From Nocardia sp. NBC_00565 (GTDB lineage: Bacteria > Actinomycetota > Actinomycetes > Mycobacteriales > Mycobacteriaceae): DNA of 64,000 nucleotides. Position 1 is the first letter of the stretch. Every line of letters begins with the position of its first letter. Under the pieces are notes generated by a model, which did not search any database, was not told the origin of the DNA, and worked only from the letters and a program-made list of their open reading frames with translations. The position numbers were made by a program, and so were the translations under genes. Shown piece by piece: positions 36,337 through 44,461 of this stretch. Location: NCBI RefSeq assembly GCF_036345915.1, contig NZ_CP107785.1, positions 5,952,001-6,016,000 on the forward strand, read 5' to 3'.

Positions 36337-37599
36337 ATGACGATGCCAATAGCAGGCCATTCGTGGCCGCCGGACTGGTGGGAGAATGTTGAGGACGCCG
36401 ATGGCGCCGGGCATGCACTTTCCACCGAGGCGGCCTATCATCTGGCCGAACGCGCCAGGAAAGCAGTGCCAGTCACGCGCGTTCACCGTTTGACAGATTT
36501 GGGATCAGTCAAAATTCCGGTATGGGCCGCGGTCACGCCGTGCACGAAAGACCTCACGGTTCACTTGGGCAAAGGTAGCAGCGACACACTAGCCGAGTTG
36601 AGCGCTATCTTCGAAGGAATTGAGCGATTCAGCGCCGAGAACGTACCTGCACACCAGATCGTGAGCACCGATGAGGACATCGACCTCCGCCGAGAAGTCA
36701 TACGCAGATTGAGACTGCCTCATATAGAAGCCGAGCTGCTGTCCGACCAGTGGGTCCATGCATGGGATCTGATTCGACACGAGCACACCAGCCTGCCCGC
36801 TAAGACGGTACTGTCTCCAGTTGTCGTAGATGGCGTCTATAGAGCCGACACCACCGGGTTGGCTTCCGGAGGTCACCACATTGAGGCTGTGCTACATGGC
36901 ATATACGAATTGATCGAACGGGATGCCGTCGCAGCATTGGAATTCGACCAACAGTTCGGCAATCGTAGCCGACGATATCGCCCGCAGATACTCCACCTGC
37001 AAGAGCACCCGGAGCTCGCATCAATTATCGATCGCATCACGTACGCTGGATTTTCGATATCCGCATTCGGACTAGATGCAGTCGGTCGAACGGCTACGTA
37101 TTGCGTCTACCTAATAGATCGCATCGGCGCCAACTCGATCGGACATCCGTCGGTGTTCATGGGTGCCGGGTCCGCCAAATCGGGTTCTCGTGCCCTGACG
37201 CGCGCAGTATGTGAAGCAGTCCAATCATACGCGGGCTTTACTCTCGGCGCCCGGGAAACATTCGAAGGGTGGTCTGAGGATATCATGGATGACGACGAGA
37301 AAATTGAATCTCGTCAGACATATCTGCTCAACCTATTAGATGCAACAAGTGCGCCGCCGGAGAGATCCGCAGCGTTGAGCGGACCCGAGTACGACTCCCT
37401 CCTGGAGGAATTGGAGAACTTGATCGACAGATTGCGGGACGATGGTGCAGAAGACATATTCATCGCAGATCTCACAAGACCGGACCTACATGTACCGGTC
37501 ATTCGCGCAGTAATTCCCTGCCTTGCCCGCCCTCATGGCGCAACATTGTTTCCGACAAGCTTGAGACTCTACGCGCGGATGCTGGATTACCATGTCTGA
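36337..37599 (+). CDS. YcaO-domain enzyme (predicted peptide thioamidation)
   Basis: This YcaO protein has about 420 residues. The ATP-binding signatures are present: SxxExxER as SAIFEGIERFSAE, a second acidic helix in HGIYELIERDAVAALEF, and the E-x-x-Q type motif in RAVCEAVQSY. YcaO enzymes phosphorylate peptide backbone amides; with a TfuA partner they install thioamides instead of azolines, as shown for thiovarsolin-type peptides and archaeal McrA. The tfuA-like gene overlaps its end by 8 bases (ATGTCTGA). There is no E1-like or dehydrogenase gene for azol(in)e formation. I chose ATG 36337 over an upstream TTG at 36325 because GGAA/GGAG precedes it at workable distance. Confidence 0.88.
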   Translation: MTMPIAGHSWPPDWWENVEDADGAGHALSTEAAYHLAERARKAVPVTRVHRLTDLGSVKIPVWAAVTPCTKDLTVHLGKGSSDTLAELSAIFEGIERFSAENVPAHQIVSTDEDIDLRREVIRRLRLPHIEAELLSDQWVHAWDLIRHEHTSLPAKTVLSPVVVDGVYRADTTGLASGGHHIEAVLHGIYELIERDAVAALEFDQQFGNRSRRYRPQILHLQEHPELASIIDRITYAGFSISAFGLDAVGRTATYCVYLIDRIGANSIGHPSVFMGAGSAKSGSRALTRAVCEAVQSYAGFTLGARETFEGWSEDIMDDDEKIESRQTYLLNLLDATSAPPERSAALSGPEYDSLLEELENLIDRLRDDGAEDIFIADLTRPDLHVPVIRAVIPCLARPHGATLFPTSLRLYARMLDYHV

Positions 37600-38812
37600 C
37601 ATAATATTTGTGGGATCATCGCTCGCGCAAGAGGAAGCGAAACAGCTGCATCCAAATGCGCAGATAATGGATCCCGTTCGACGCGGGGAACTCAACGGGT
37701 TAGTACTGGGCGATCCAGACACGCCATTTCGCATCTTAGTGGTCGACGGCATCTTCAGCGGTGCATCCGCACCGTCTCCCAGCGAATTCGCGGACCTGAG
37801 CTCCCGCCAGCGCGTTTCGCTATATGGGTGCTCCAGCATGGGAGCCGTCCGCGCTGTTGAGTGTGAGCCGGCGGGCATGCGTGGCACCGGAACCGTTTTC
37901 CATGGATTTCGATCGGGAATTCTTCGTGACGACACTGAGGTGGCGGTAGCCGTAGATCCCGACAGTGGGTTCAGGTCCGTCACCGTAGCTCTCGTAGACA
38001 TCAGGTGGTATATCGCCAAACGACGGCGCTCTGCCGGCTTATCCGCGAAGCAGTGCAAAATGATTACGGAAGAAGCCGAACGCATCCACTTTCTTGAGCG
38101 TTCAAAGTCCGCAATCCGAGCCATGGCGAGCGCAGCTGAGCTCGACGTCCGTTTCTGGGATCCGCTATTCCACTCAGGAGGCGTCAAGCGCCTCGACGCT
38201 ATTCGGGCTATTCGAAGAATGGCTGCGACAACTACTGCGTACGAATCAACAATCGCACACTCGAAGACAATTCCGGGACCGCGACCACTTCGCTACATCG
38301 ACCCGATTCGATCAGACCCGACAACGCAAACGGTCTCTTTCCTAGATTGGTTCATCGGCTCAGGAAAGTATCAACACTGGTTGTGGCCGATTGTCATCGC
38401 CAATGCAGGTCTCGTCAGCAACGATATGAAACTGCCGAACGATACAGAGAGCTCGAGGGCCTTCGCCTCCAGAGTAATGCGGGGTCTTATTGCACTGGAA
38501 GCCGATACATTGGAGCCACTTATCATCGCCGAACTCGAGTATATGGGGGACTATGCCGCTTGCCGGTTCGAATGGATCGCTGAGCTGAATCTTGCCGCCG
38601 AGTGTGGATCGCCCTCATCCGAGGATCTGGCTTTTGCCAAGGAAGAGATCGCGATCGCGCACGGATTCGATTGTTGGGCCGAGATTCGCGCTGCTGACAC
38701 AGATGGACTCATATATGATTTTTTGCCCACATCGACTGTCGAGCAGGCAGTCCGTCTCCGTGGGGCGGCCCGCACTGCGGCGCGGGCCTTGAGTCCACGA
38801 ATTCTGCGATGA
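37592..38812 (+). CDS. tfuA: TfuA-like protein, YcaO partner
   Basis: The protein has 406 residues. The first 130 residues carry the TfuA core: IFVGSSLAQEEA, then VLGDPDTPFRILVVDGIFS, PSPSEFADL, VSLYGCSSMGAVRAVECEPAGMRGTGTVFHGFRSGIL. The glycine-rich GCSSMGAVRA segment is the family hallmark. In characterised systems TfuA assists YcaO in thioamide formation, probably by recruiting or hydrolysing a sulfur donor. The C-terminal 270 residues are an extension without recognised domain, longer than the simplest TfuA proteins, and may recognise the peptide or the TPR-like protein. The 8-base overlap with the YcaO gene ensures co-translation. Confidence 0.88.
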   Translation: MSDIIFVGSSLAQEEAKQLHPNAQIMDPVRRGELNGLVLGDPDTPFRILVVDGIFSGASAPSPSEFADLSSRQRVSLYGCSSMGAVRAVECEPAGMRGTGTVFHGFRSGILRDDTEVAVAVDPDSGFRSVTVALVDIRWYIAKRRRSAGLSAKQCKMITEEAERIHFLERSKSAIRAMASAAELDVRFWDPLFHSGGVKRLDAIRAIRRMAATTTAYESTIAHSKTIPGPRPLRYIDPIRSDPTTQTVSFLDWFIGSGKYQHWLWPIVIANAGLVSNDMKLPNDTESSRAFASRVMRGLIALEADTLEPLIIAELEYMGDYAACRFEWIAELNLAAECGSPSSEDLAFAKEEIAIAHGFDCWAEIRAADTDGLIYDFLPTSTVEQAVRLRGAARTAARALSPRILR

Positions 38813-38822
38813 TCCACTGAGA

Positions 38823-38848
38823 GAGGAGCAAAAGGGCGATCGCTCCTC
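38823..38848. terminator. Hairpin between convergent tfuA and metG genes
   Basis: GAGGAGC (38823-38829) pairs with GCTCCTC (38842-38848) around a 12-base loop, in the 57-bp gap between convergent genes. Confidence 0.55.
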
Positions 38849-38869
38849 CCCCAACGCTCGGGACCACAG

Positions 38870-40525
38870 CTAGCGAGCGGCGATGGATTCGCCGTCCAGC
38901 TTGACGAACAGTGGCTTGATCGGTTGCAACTCAATATCGGTGACAAGAGCAGGCCGTTCCCATGCCAAAGCCCCTGCGATTCCCAGTGCGTCGAGAACCT
39001 TTCTGCTCGAGGCCGGCAGAAATGGCGACAGGCCGAGTGCAAGGCCGGTCAACGCGCACAGAACGTTGGACACTACCTGCGCAGCCGCTTGCGCATCATG
39101 CTTCCGCAACGTCCATGGCGCAGCATCGCTCAGGTAAGCATTGGTGTCCTGAACTGCGGTAAGCATTATCCGCAGCGCACGTCGGATCTCAACAGACTCG
39201 AATGCTTTGGCGGATTCGACGAGTGCGGAATCGACTACCGCCATCAAGTTCGAATCCTCGGCTGAGGACAGTTGCGATGGATTCGGCGTCCGGCCGTCGA
39301 GCTGCCCGACTGCAAGCGCGAATGTGCGACTGACGAGATTGCCCCAACCGTTCGCGAGCTCGGTATTCACTCGTTCGACGAGCAGATCTTCGGTCAGTTC
39401 AGTGTCATCCGCTTCGGGCAAAAGAGTTGCCAAGCCGTACCGCAGAGCGTCGGTGCCGAAGGCCTTCGCATAGTCGACTGCAGGTTTGCCAAGGCCAGCC
39501 GATTTGGATGCCTTCTTGCCGCCGAGGAGAACATAATTGTTGGCCGGCACATTGGTTGGCAAGTTCAGACCTTGATGGGCAATAAGCATAGCGGGCCAGA
39601 TCACTGTGTGGAACGGAATATTGTCCTTGCCCACAAAATAATACGACGCGGTATCGGGACTCACCCACCAGTCGTGCCAGTCGAGCCCGTTCTTATCAGC
39701 GTACTCGATGGTAGCCGACAAGTACCCCATCACAGCCTCGAACCAAACATACACCCGCTTGTTCGCATTCAGGCCCAGCCATTCGGGAACAGGAACACCC
39801 CAGTCGAGGTCCCGGGATATCGCGCGGTCATGGAGTCCACTGCCAACAAATCCTTCCGTCCATTTCTTGACGTGATTTCTCCATCCGATCTTTGGTCGCA
39901 CCCATTCGAGTAATGCGTTCTCAATATTCGATAGGCGAAAGAACGCGTGCTGAGATGTACGTAGAACTGGCTCGCTGCCAGATATCTTGCTGATTGGACT
40001 TATCAGATCGGTTGGATCAAGAGTTCGTCCACAATTCTCGCATTGATCGCCGCGCGCGTCCTGGTACTTACAATGCGGACACTGACCTTCGACGTATCGG
40101 TCAGGCAAGAAACGGTGAGCGATCGGATCGAAATACTGCTCCGTTTCCTTCTGGTAGATATAGCCATTCTTATCGAGAGTCGCGATGAACGATTGAACAA
40201 CATTACGATGATTCTCGGTTGCGGTGGATGTGAAGATATCGAATGAAATATCGAGAACATTCCACAGCTCATCGAACTTTGCGGAGTATCGATCAACGAT
40301 CGACTGCGGTTCGAGCCCCTCCGCTTCGGCGCGGACGAGAATTGGAGTGCCGTGGGCATCGCTCCCGGAAACCATAAGTACATCGCAACCCTTGAGTCGC
40401 ATGTATCTGGCGAATATATCCGCTGGCAAATAAGCCCCCGCCACATGGCCAAGGTGTAATTCCCCGTTGGCGTAAGGCCATGCGACACATACGAGAACCC
40501 GCTGTTTGACTTCACCTTCACTCAA
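38870..40525 (-). CDS. metG: Methionyl-tRNA synthetase, zinc-knuckle type (island copy)
   Basis: This class I synthetase has 551 residues. HLGH (residues 24-27) is the HIGH motif and KASKS (338-342) replaces the usual KMSKS. Two zinc-ligand pairs, CPHC (149-152) and CENC (162-165), place it with the knuckle-bearing MetRS form rather than the knuckle-free form I recall for M. tuberculosis MetRS. Codon use is close to 50% GC, far from the host. It lies in the island with YcaO-TfuA and downstream of a second SAM synthetase gene. The likely role is an inhibitor-resistant duplicate giving self-protection; supplying Met-tRNA for biosynthesis is the alternative. The housekeeping copy is not in this window. 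Confidence 0.92.
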   Translation of the reverse strand: MSEGEVKQRVLVCVAWPYANGELHLGHVAGAYLPADIFARYMRLKGCDVLMVSGSDAHGTPILVRAEAEGLEPQSIVDRYSAKFDELWNVLDISFDIFTSTATENHRNVVQSFIATLDKNGYIYQKETEQYFDPIAHRFLPDRYVEGQCPHCKYQDARGDQCENCGRTLDPTDLISPISKISGSEPVLRTSQHAFFRLSNIENALLEWVRPKIGWRNHVKKWTEGFVGSGLHDRAISRDLDWGVPVPEWLGLNANKRVYVWFEAVMGYLSATIEYADKNGLDWHDWWVSPDTASYYFVGKDNIPFHTVIWPAMLIAHQGLNLPTNVPANNYVLLGGKKASKSAGLGKPAVDYAKAFGTDALRYGLATLLPEADDTELTEDLLVERVNTELANGWGNLVSRTFALAVGQLDGRTPNPSQLSSAEDSNLMAVVDSALVESAKAFESVEIRRALRIMLTAVQDTNAYLSDAAPWTLRKHDAQAAAQVVSNVLCALTGLALGLSPFLPASSRKVLDALGIAGALAWERPALVTDIELQPIKPLFVKLDGESIAAR

Positions 40526-40600
40526 TGATCGTTCTCCTGAACTTTCCGGTAAGGATGGATCATGGTCTGGCCGACTGGCCTGTCAAGTTCGCGGACCCGT

Positions 40601-41770
40601 CTACAGTCCGAGAGATGTTGCCATTTCGGCTGCGTGCGGCGTCTGTTCCCAGGTAAAATCAGGATCTTGCCGCCCAAAGTGCCCGTACGATGCGGTTTTG
40701 TAGTATATCGGCCTCCGCAGGTCGAGATCGCGAACGATCGCAGCTGGCCGAAGATCAAATATATCGTCAACTACTTCCGAAATGAGTTTTCGATCAACTC
40801 GCTCGGTACCAAAGGTGTCGATCATGAGCGATACCGGCCTTGCGACACCGATAGCATAGGAAACTTGCACTTCACATTTCGTGGCAGCACCAGCGGCAAC
40901 GATATGTTTCGCTACCCATCGCATAGCATACGCCGCCGACCGGTCTACTTTCGACGGATCCTTTCCTGAGAATGCTCCGCCACCGTGCCGACCGACACCT
41001 CCGTACGTATCCACGATTATTTTCCGACCAGTGAGGCCCGCGTCGGCATACGGTCCACCGAGGACGAATTTTCCAGTAGGGTTGAGCAGAAACGTGACAT
41101 CAGGGTCCCGTAGATCCTCAGGCAGAGACGGCATCACCGCTTTGTCGAGCAGCGCCTGCCGAAGATCAGGGTCGACATCGATATCCGGATCATGCTGGAC
41201 GGATATGACGACTGTCGAAATAGCGGTTGGCCGACCTGCGACATATTCGACTGAAACCATAGCCTTCGAATCGGGGCGGAGCCCGGCGACAACCGCGTTC
41301 CTGCGTGCCTCGGACGTCGCCTTGGTGAGCCTGTGGGCAATCGCGATCGGCGTTGGCATCAGCTCAGGCGTTTCGTCACAAGCGAATCCGTACATCATCC
41401 CTTGATCGCCCGCGCCCTGTTCATCGAAACTTTCTCCGTCAACTCCTTGGGCTATGTCAGGCGACTGCTGGACCAGGGCCTGCAATATTTGTAGATTTCC
41501 TGGCGCGCACGCGAAGGAATCATTGAAGGCTTCGGGCGAATACTCGATTCTTGCGAGCGTGTCGGCAACGATTTGCCCCACATCCACCCGAGCGGTTGTC
41601 GTCAACTCACCTGCCACCAGCACAAGATTCGATTTCAGTGCGGTTTCGACCGCCACCCGTGCGGCCGGGTCGGTACGGAGACAAGCGTCAAGGACGCCAT
41701 CCGAAATTTGATCGGCAATCTTGTCTGGATGACCTTCGCTGACCGATTCACTGCTTATGTAGTGCGTCAT
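40601..41770 (-). CDS. metK: S-adenosylmethionine synthetase (island copy)
   Basis: The enzyme has 389 residues, the normal MetK length. GHPDK (residues 13-17, ATP site), GAGDQGMMYGFACDET and the phosphate-binding loop GGGAFSGKDPSKVDRSAAY are intact, so it should be active: methionine plus ATP to SAM, phosphate and pyrophosphate. ATG 41770 is the conserved family start (MTHYISSESVSEGHPDK). It precedes metG by 75 bp on the same strand and probably forms an operon with it. No methyltransferase is in the island to need extra SAM, which favours a resistance role for this duplicate. Composition is lower in GC than the host. I see no SAM riboswitch upstream. Confidence 0.92.
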   Translation of the reverse strand: MTHYISSESVSEGHPDKIADQISDGVLDACLRTDPAARVAVETALKSNLVLVAGELTTTARVDVGQIVADTLARIEYSPEAFNDSFACAPGNLQILQALVQQSPDIAQGVDGESFDEQGAGDQGMMYGFACDETPELMPTPIAIAHRLTKATSEARRNAVVAGLRPDSKAMVSVEYVAGRPTAISTVVISVQHDPDIDVDPDLRQALLDKAVMPSLPEDLRDPDVTFLLNPTGKFVLGGPYADAGLTGRKIIVDTYGGVGRHGGGAFSGKDPSKVDRSAAYAMRWVAKHIVAAGAATKCEVQVSYAIGVARPVSLMIDTFGTERVDRKLISEVVDDIFDLRPAAIVRDLDLRRPIYYKTASYGHFGRQDPDFTWEQTPHAAEMATSLGL

Positions 41771-42100
41771 GTAGTGGTTCTTCCCGCCGACTGTGAAACA
41801 CCGGCCAATATTTCGCACCTGCCAGAACGCTGATTTTGACCCAGCAACGGTAGTAGCTCAAAGCCTGTCTGTCTCGGACGCTGCCAGTATGCCGGGCATT
41901 GCTCGCCGATACAGCTAGCAGGATCGCACGCCGGACTAGCATATTGGTGTGATCAGCTCAGTATTCAGCTGTGGCGGCAAGATGTTGCCTACTGGGCGGC
42001 AGTGGATAGGCGACCAGGCGGCTTCCCCCTTCCCGGTCGGCCGTCCAGCGGCGGCTTAAAGTTCGAGTTCCGCACAGCGAAGTCTCCTCAGACAGCGCGG
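41771..42100. other. Upstream region of metK and right island edge
   Basis: The first 180 bp are lower in GC and probably hold the metK promoter; I recognise neither a SAM riboswitch nor a clear operator. The remainder returns to host-like composition. No gene is supported. Confidence 0.4.
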
Positions 42101-42157
42101 CATCGGATTCGGTTGCGCGACGCGGCAATCCGGCGGCGTCGGGGGAAGCACGGCGCA
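42101..42157. repeat. Right copy of island-flanking direct repeat
   Basis: It matches the copy at 33619-33675 in the same orientation, beginning with the identical 20-mer CATCGGATTCGGTTGCGCGA. It directly abuts the IS110-type transposase remnant, so it may once have been the end or target of that element. Confidence 0.6.
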
Positions 42158-42470
42158 CCAAGTGGGAAAAGGCGAACACCACGCCGTCGGTCTCGACACC
42201 ACCGGGAAACGACTGTTCGACAAGGCATTACCGAACGACGAGTCCCGGCTACGAGCGGTGTTCGACCAGCTTGCCGCCCGTGGCCCGCTGCTGATCGTGG
42301 TCGACCAGCCCAACACCATCGGTGCGCTGCCGGTCACTGTCGCCCGCGCCTGCGGCCACGACGTCGCCTACCTGCCCGGCCTGTCGATGTGCCGCATCGC
42401 CGACCGCTATCCGGGCCAAGCCAAGACCGATTGTGGGCATGATATCCGCGGCGTTCTTCCGGCGGCCTGA
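42150..42470 (+). pseudogene. IS110-family transposase remnant
   Basis: About 105 codons match the N-terminal DEDD (RuvC-like) domain of IS110 transposases: VGKGEHHAVGLDTTGKRLFDK, ALPNDESRLRAVFDQLAARG, VVDQPNTIGALPVTVAR, DVAYLPGLSMCRIADRYPGQAKTD. Homology stops at AKTD, where the next conserved aspartate segment should be, and a stop follows 13 codons later. The C-terminal serine-containing domain is missing and no usable start precedes the fragment. It is a dead relic marking past recombination at the right edge of the island. Confidence 0.85.
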
Positions 42471-42890
42471 CCCGAAGACCGATCGGCCGCGTGCCTTCCA
42501 GGCGACAAGTCGGCTGTCGGGAGAATGCCGTTCGGTGTCCTCGATCGGGCGCGCTGTGGCCTGATAGGGGCTTGAACTTCCCACCACAGTCCTGCCCGCG
42601 CCGCCTCGGAGTCCCGCACGACAGCACTACCGTCGACGCGAGCGCGGCGATCACGAGCAATCATACCCGTTCACGGCGACCGGACCGCGGAAGACACACC
42701 GCGCCAACCGAATCCGGGTCGGCCACCACCGTCGCTAGGTCCGCGGCCTATTGCGAGGACTGCAAGCCCCGTGTAACCCGAGGGATCCCGGCGACGACAC
42801 CAAATCGGCCCGGCCACAGCACCTGCTGCCTATGGTGAGGGATCACAGTCCCCAGGACACCCGAGAGGTCACCGCGCCAGACCCGAACGA
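42471..42890. other. Gene-free scar next to the IS110 remnant
   Basis: No frame here shows convincing coding character or family likeness. The stretch lies between the transposase relic and a truncated acetyltransferase and is best explained as degraded sequence. Confidence 0.4.
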
Positions 42891-43286
42891 TCAACCAACG
42901 GTTCGATCGTTCGGAGATAAGTAGGGACACGCCCCGTGCAGTTTGCCCCAGCGCTCGGCGAATTCGGTGGCGTCATCGATCACACCCTCGACACCCTCGA
43001 CACCGTGGGCGACCTCCGCCATCGCATCGGCAACGGCCGCAACACTTCCCGCGGGGAGCGCACCGAGGTATATCCCGCGTCCGGCGGCGCGCATGGCGAC
43101 ACCGACGACCGTCGCATCGTCGTCGTGCACCGACAGGAACCGCGAGTGCTCGGCATCGGTCTGCATGCCGGTCAGGTGATTGGCGATGCCCGTGGTGATC
43201 ACCGTGTGCCGCAGGGGATCACGCAGCAGGAAGGCCTCGGTGGCCGACCGGAACCGCGCGGCATCGGCGGTGGTCTCGATCCTCAT
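42891..43286 (-). pseudogene. Truncated GNAT-family acetyltransferase
   Basis: The 131 codons begin like the N-terminal domain of a two-domain GNAT protein (MRIETTADAARFRSATEAFLLRDPLRHTVITTGIAN, then ATVVGVAMRAAGRGIYLGALP and VIDDATEFAERWGKLHG). Proteins of this family normally run to about 270-290 residues with the acetyl-CoA-binding domain at the C-terminus; here the frame ends soon after FAERW, and the last 13 residues look unrelated. The catalytic domain is therefore lost, probably through the rearrangement that left the neighbouring scar. An intact start is present, so a short product might still be made. Confidence 0.7.
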
Positions 43287-43362
43287 ATCGCATCACGCTA
43301 GAGCCCGAAAGCCCTGCGCGCTCGTGATTTTCCGGCGTCACCGCAGCCTGGCGACGCCTGGT

Positions 43363-43647
43363 TCAGCTGGTTCGACCCGCCCCATCGGCGCGTAGCTTCA
43401 GCAGGACCAAACCGGCGGTGCACGCCAGAATCAGTCCGGCGACGGTGATTTCGACATGTAGTCCGGCGATGCCGAGTACGGCTCCGACGATGCCGCCGGT
43501 GAAAATCAGCCAGGCAAGTATCCGCGACAGCATCGTGGACGTGGTGCGCACTGGCGGGTTCGACACGACTTGCTGCGAAGTTTCCGGGGCCACCGATTCG
43601 GCGGCCGTGGCGGAGGCTCGCAACGGAGTTGTCGAGTAAGCTCCCAT
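43363..43647 (-). CDS. Small membrane protein
   Basis: The protein has 94 residues with a polar N-terminus and two hydrophobic helices near the C-terminus (ILAWLIFTGGIVGAVLGIAGL and ITVAGLILACTAGLVLLKL), ending in a short charged tail. I chose ATG 43647 because GAGGAG lies six bases upstream; an ATG one codon earlier is possible. It has no recognised family and stands alone between the truncated acetyltransferase and a lipoprotein gene. Confidence 0.6.
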   Translation of the reverse strand: MGAYSTTPLRASATAAESVAPETSQQVVSNPPVRTTSTMLSRILAWLIFTGGIVGAVLGIAGLHVEITVAGLILACTAGLVLLKLRADGAGRTS

Positions 43648-43939
43648 CATCAACTCCTCGATGACGCCGATCAGAGTATTGCCGTCGCACGAATTCCACC
43701 GCGCGTCTCTCATCTAGGTACTGGCGTCTCACGCGTAACTTTGATCACACACGCTACGTCCATGTCGGAGGGTTCGACTGCGACACGTGCCCGCGACACG
43801 CCGAAGAGACCAATTCGATATCTGAATTACCAATGTTTAATTTGCGCTGGCGCCGCGGGTGCCCAGCGTGTTCTCACCTGGCCGGAGCGACCGGCCTCGA
43901 TTATTGTGAGCCCCACTTGAACGACGAGGAGTGTCACCG

Positions 43940-44407
43940 ATGGAGAGCAGCAGGGCCAAGATCGCCGGTCCGGTGATCGCCGCGGGCGCGGTCTCTCTCG
44001 GTCTCGTTCTTATCGGCGCCTGCGGGCTCGGCAAGCACGACACCTATGTCGCACCCCCACCGATCAAGTCGGTCGGGGATGCCGCCCCGGTAGTCCGCGA
44101 CGGCACCACCGCGACAGCGCCGAGAGTGGTCATCCCGCCCTCGCCGAGCTGGCAGGTGGCACCCGCCGGACCGCCGCGCAAGCCGGTCGGCTTCACCGAT
44201 CCCTCGACCTCGCCGGAGTCGGAGTCGGAGTCCACTACACGAGTGCCGCGGACCATGACGATGCCCGCCACCACCGCGCCCCCACCGATCGTCACCGCGC
44301 CCGAGTTCGACCTGCCGACCACCAGGCCGCGGCCGACCACCGATGAGCCGACTACGACTCGACGCCAGGCGACCACGTCAGAGGGTCCGTACGGCGACGA
44401 CGGATAG
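43940..44407 (+). CDS. Proline/threonine-rich lipoprotein
   Basis: This product of 155 residues starts with a signal sequence ending in a lipobox-like LIGAC (cysteine near residue 28), so it is predicted to be lipid-anchored on the outer face of the membrane. The remainder is a disordered Pro/Thr/Ser-rich chain with SESES and repeated TTRP/PTTDEPTTTRR segments and no domain. GAGGAG (43926-43931) lies eight bases before ATG 43940, which decides the start over GTG 43931. A 12-bp hairpin follows the stop. A cell-wall spacer or surface role is possible; the function is unknown. Confidence 0.7.
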   Translation: MESSRAKIAGPVIAAGAVSLGLVLIGACGLGKHDTYVAPPPIKSVGDAAPVVRDGTTATAPRVVIPPSPSWQVAPAGPPRKPVGFTDPSTSPESESESTTRVPRTMTMPATTAPPPIVTAPEFDLPTTRPRPTTDEPTTTRRQATTSEGPYGDDG

Positions 44408-44420
44408 CCGACAAACCAAC

Positions 44421-44448
44421 GGCGCGTGCACCATGAGGTGCACGCGCC
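44421..44448. terminator. Perfect 12-bp bidirectional hairpin
   Basis: GGCGCGTGCACC (44421-44432) and GGTGCACGCGCC (44437-44448) close an ATGA loop between the convergent lipoprotein and acyl-CoA dehydrogenase genes. Confidence 0.85.
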
Positions 44449-44461
44449 GCCGTTCGGAGTC

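Noticed and set aside
38870..41770. metG and metK as ordinary housekeeping genes
   Set aside because: Their low GC, location in the island and the zinc-knuckle MetRS type argue for acquired duplicates; a genome check for other copies would settle it.
41771..41950. SAM riboswitch upstream of metK
   Set aside because: I could not find the conserved cores of the SAM-I, SAM-II or SAM-IV classes; a covariance-model search would be decisive.
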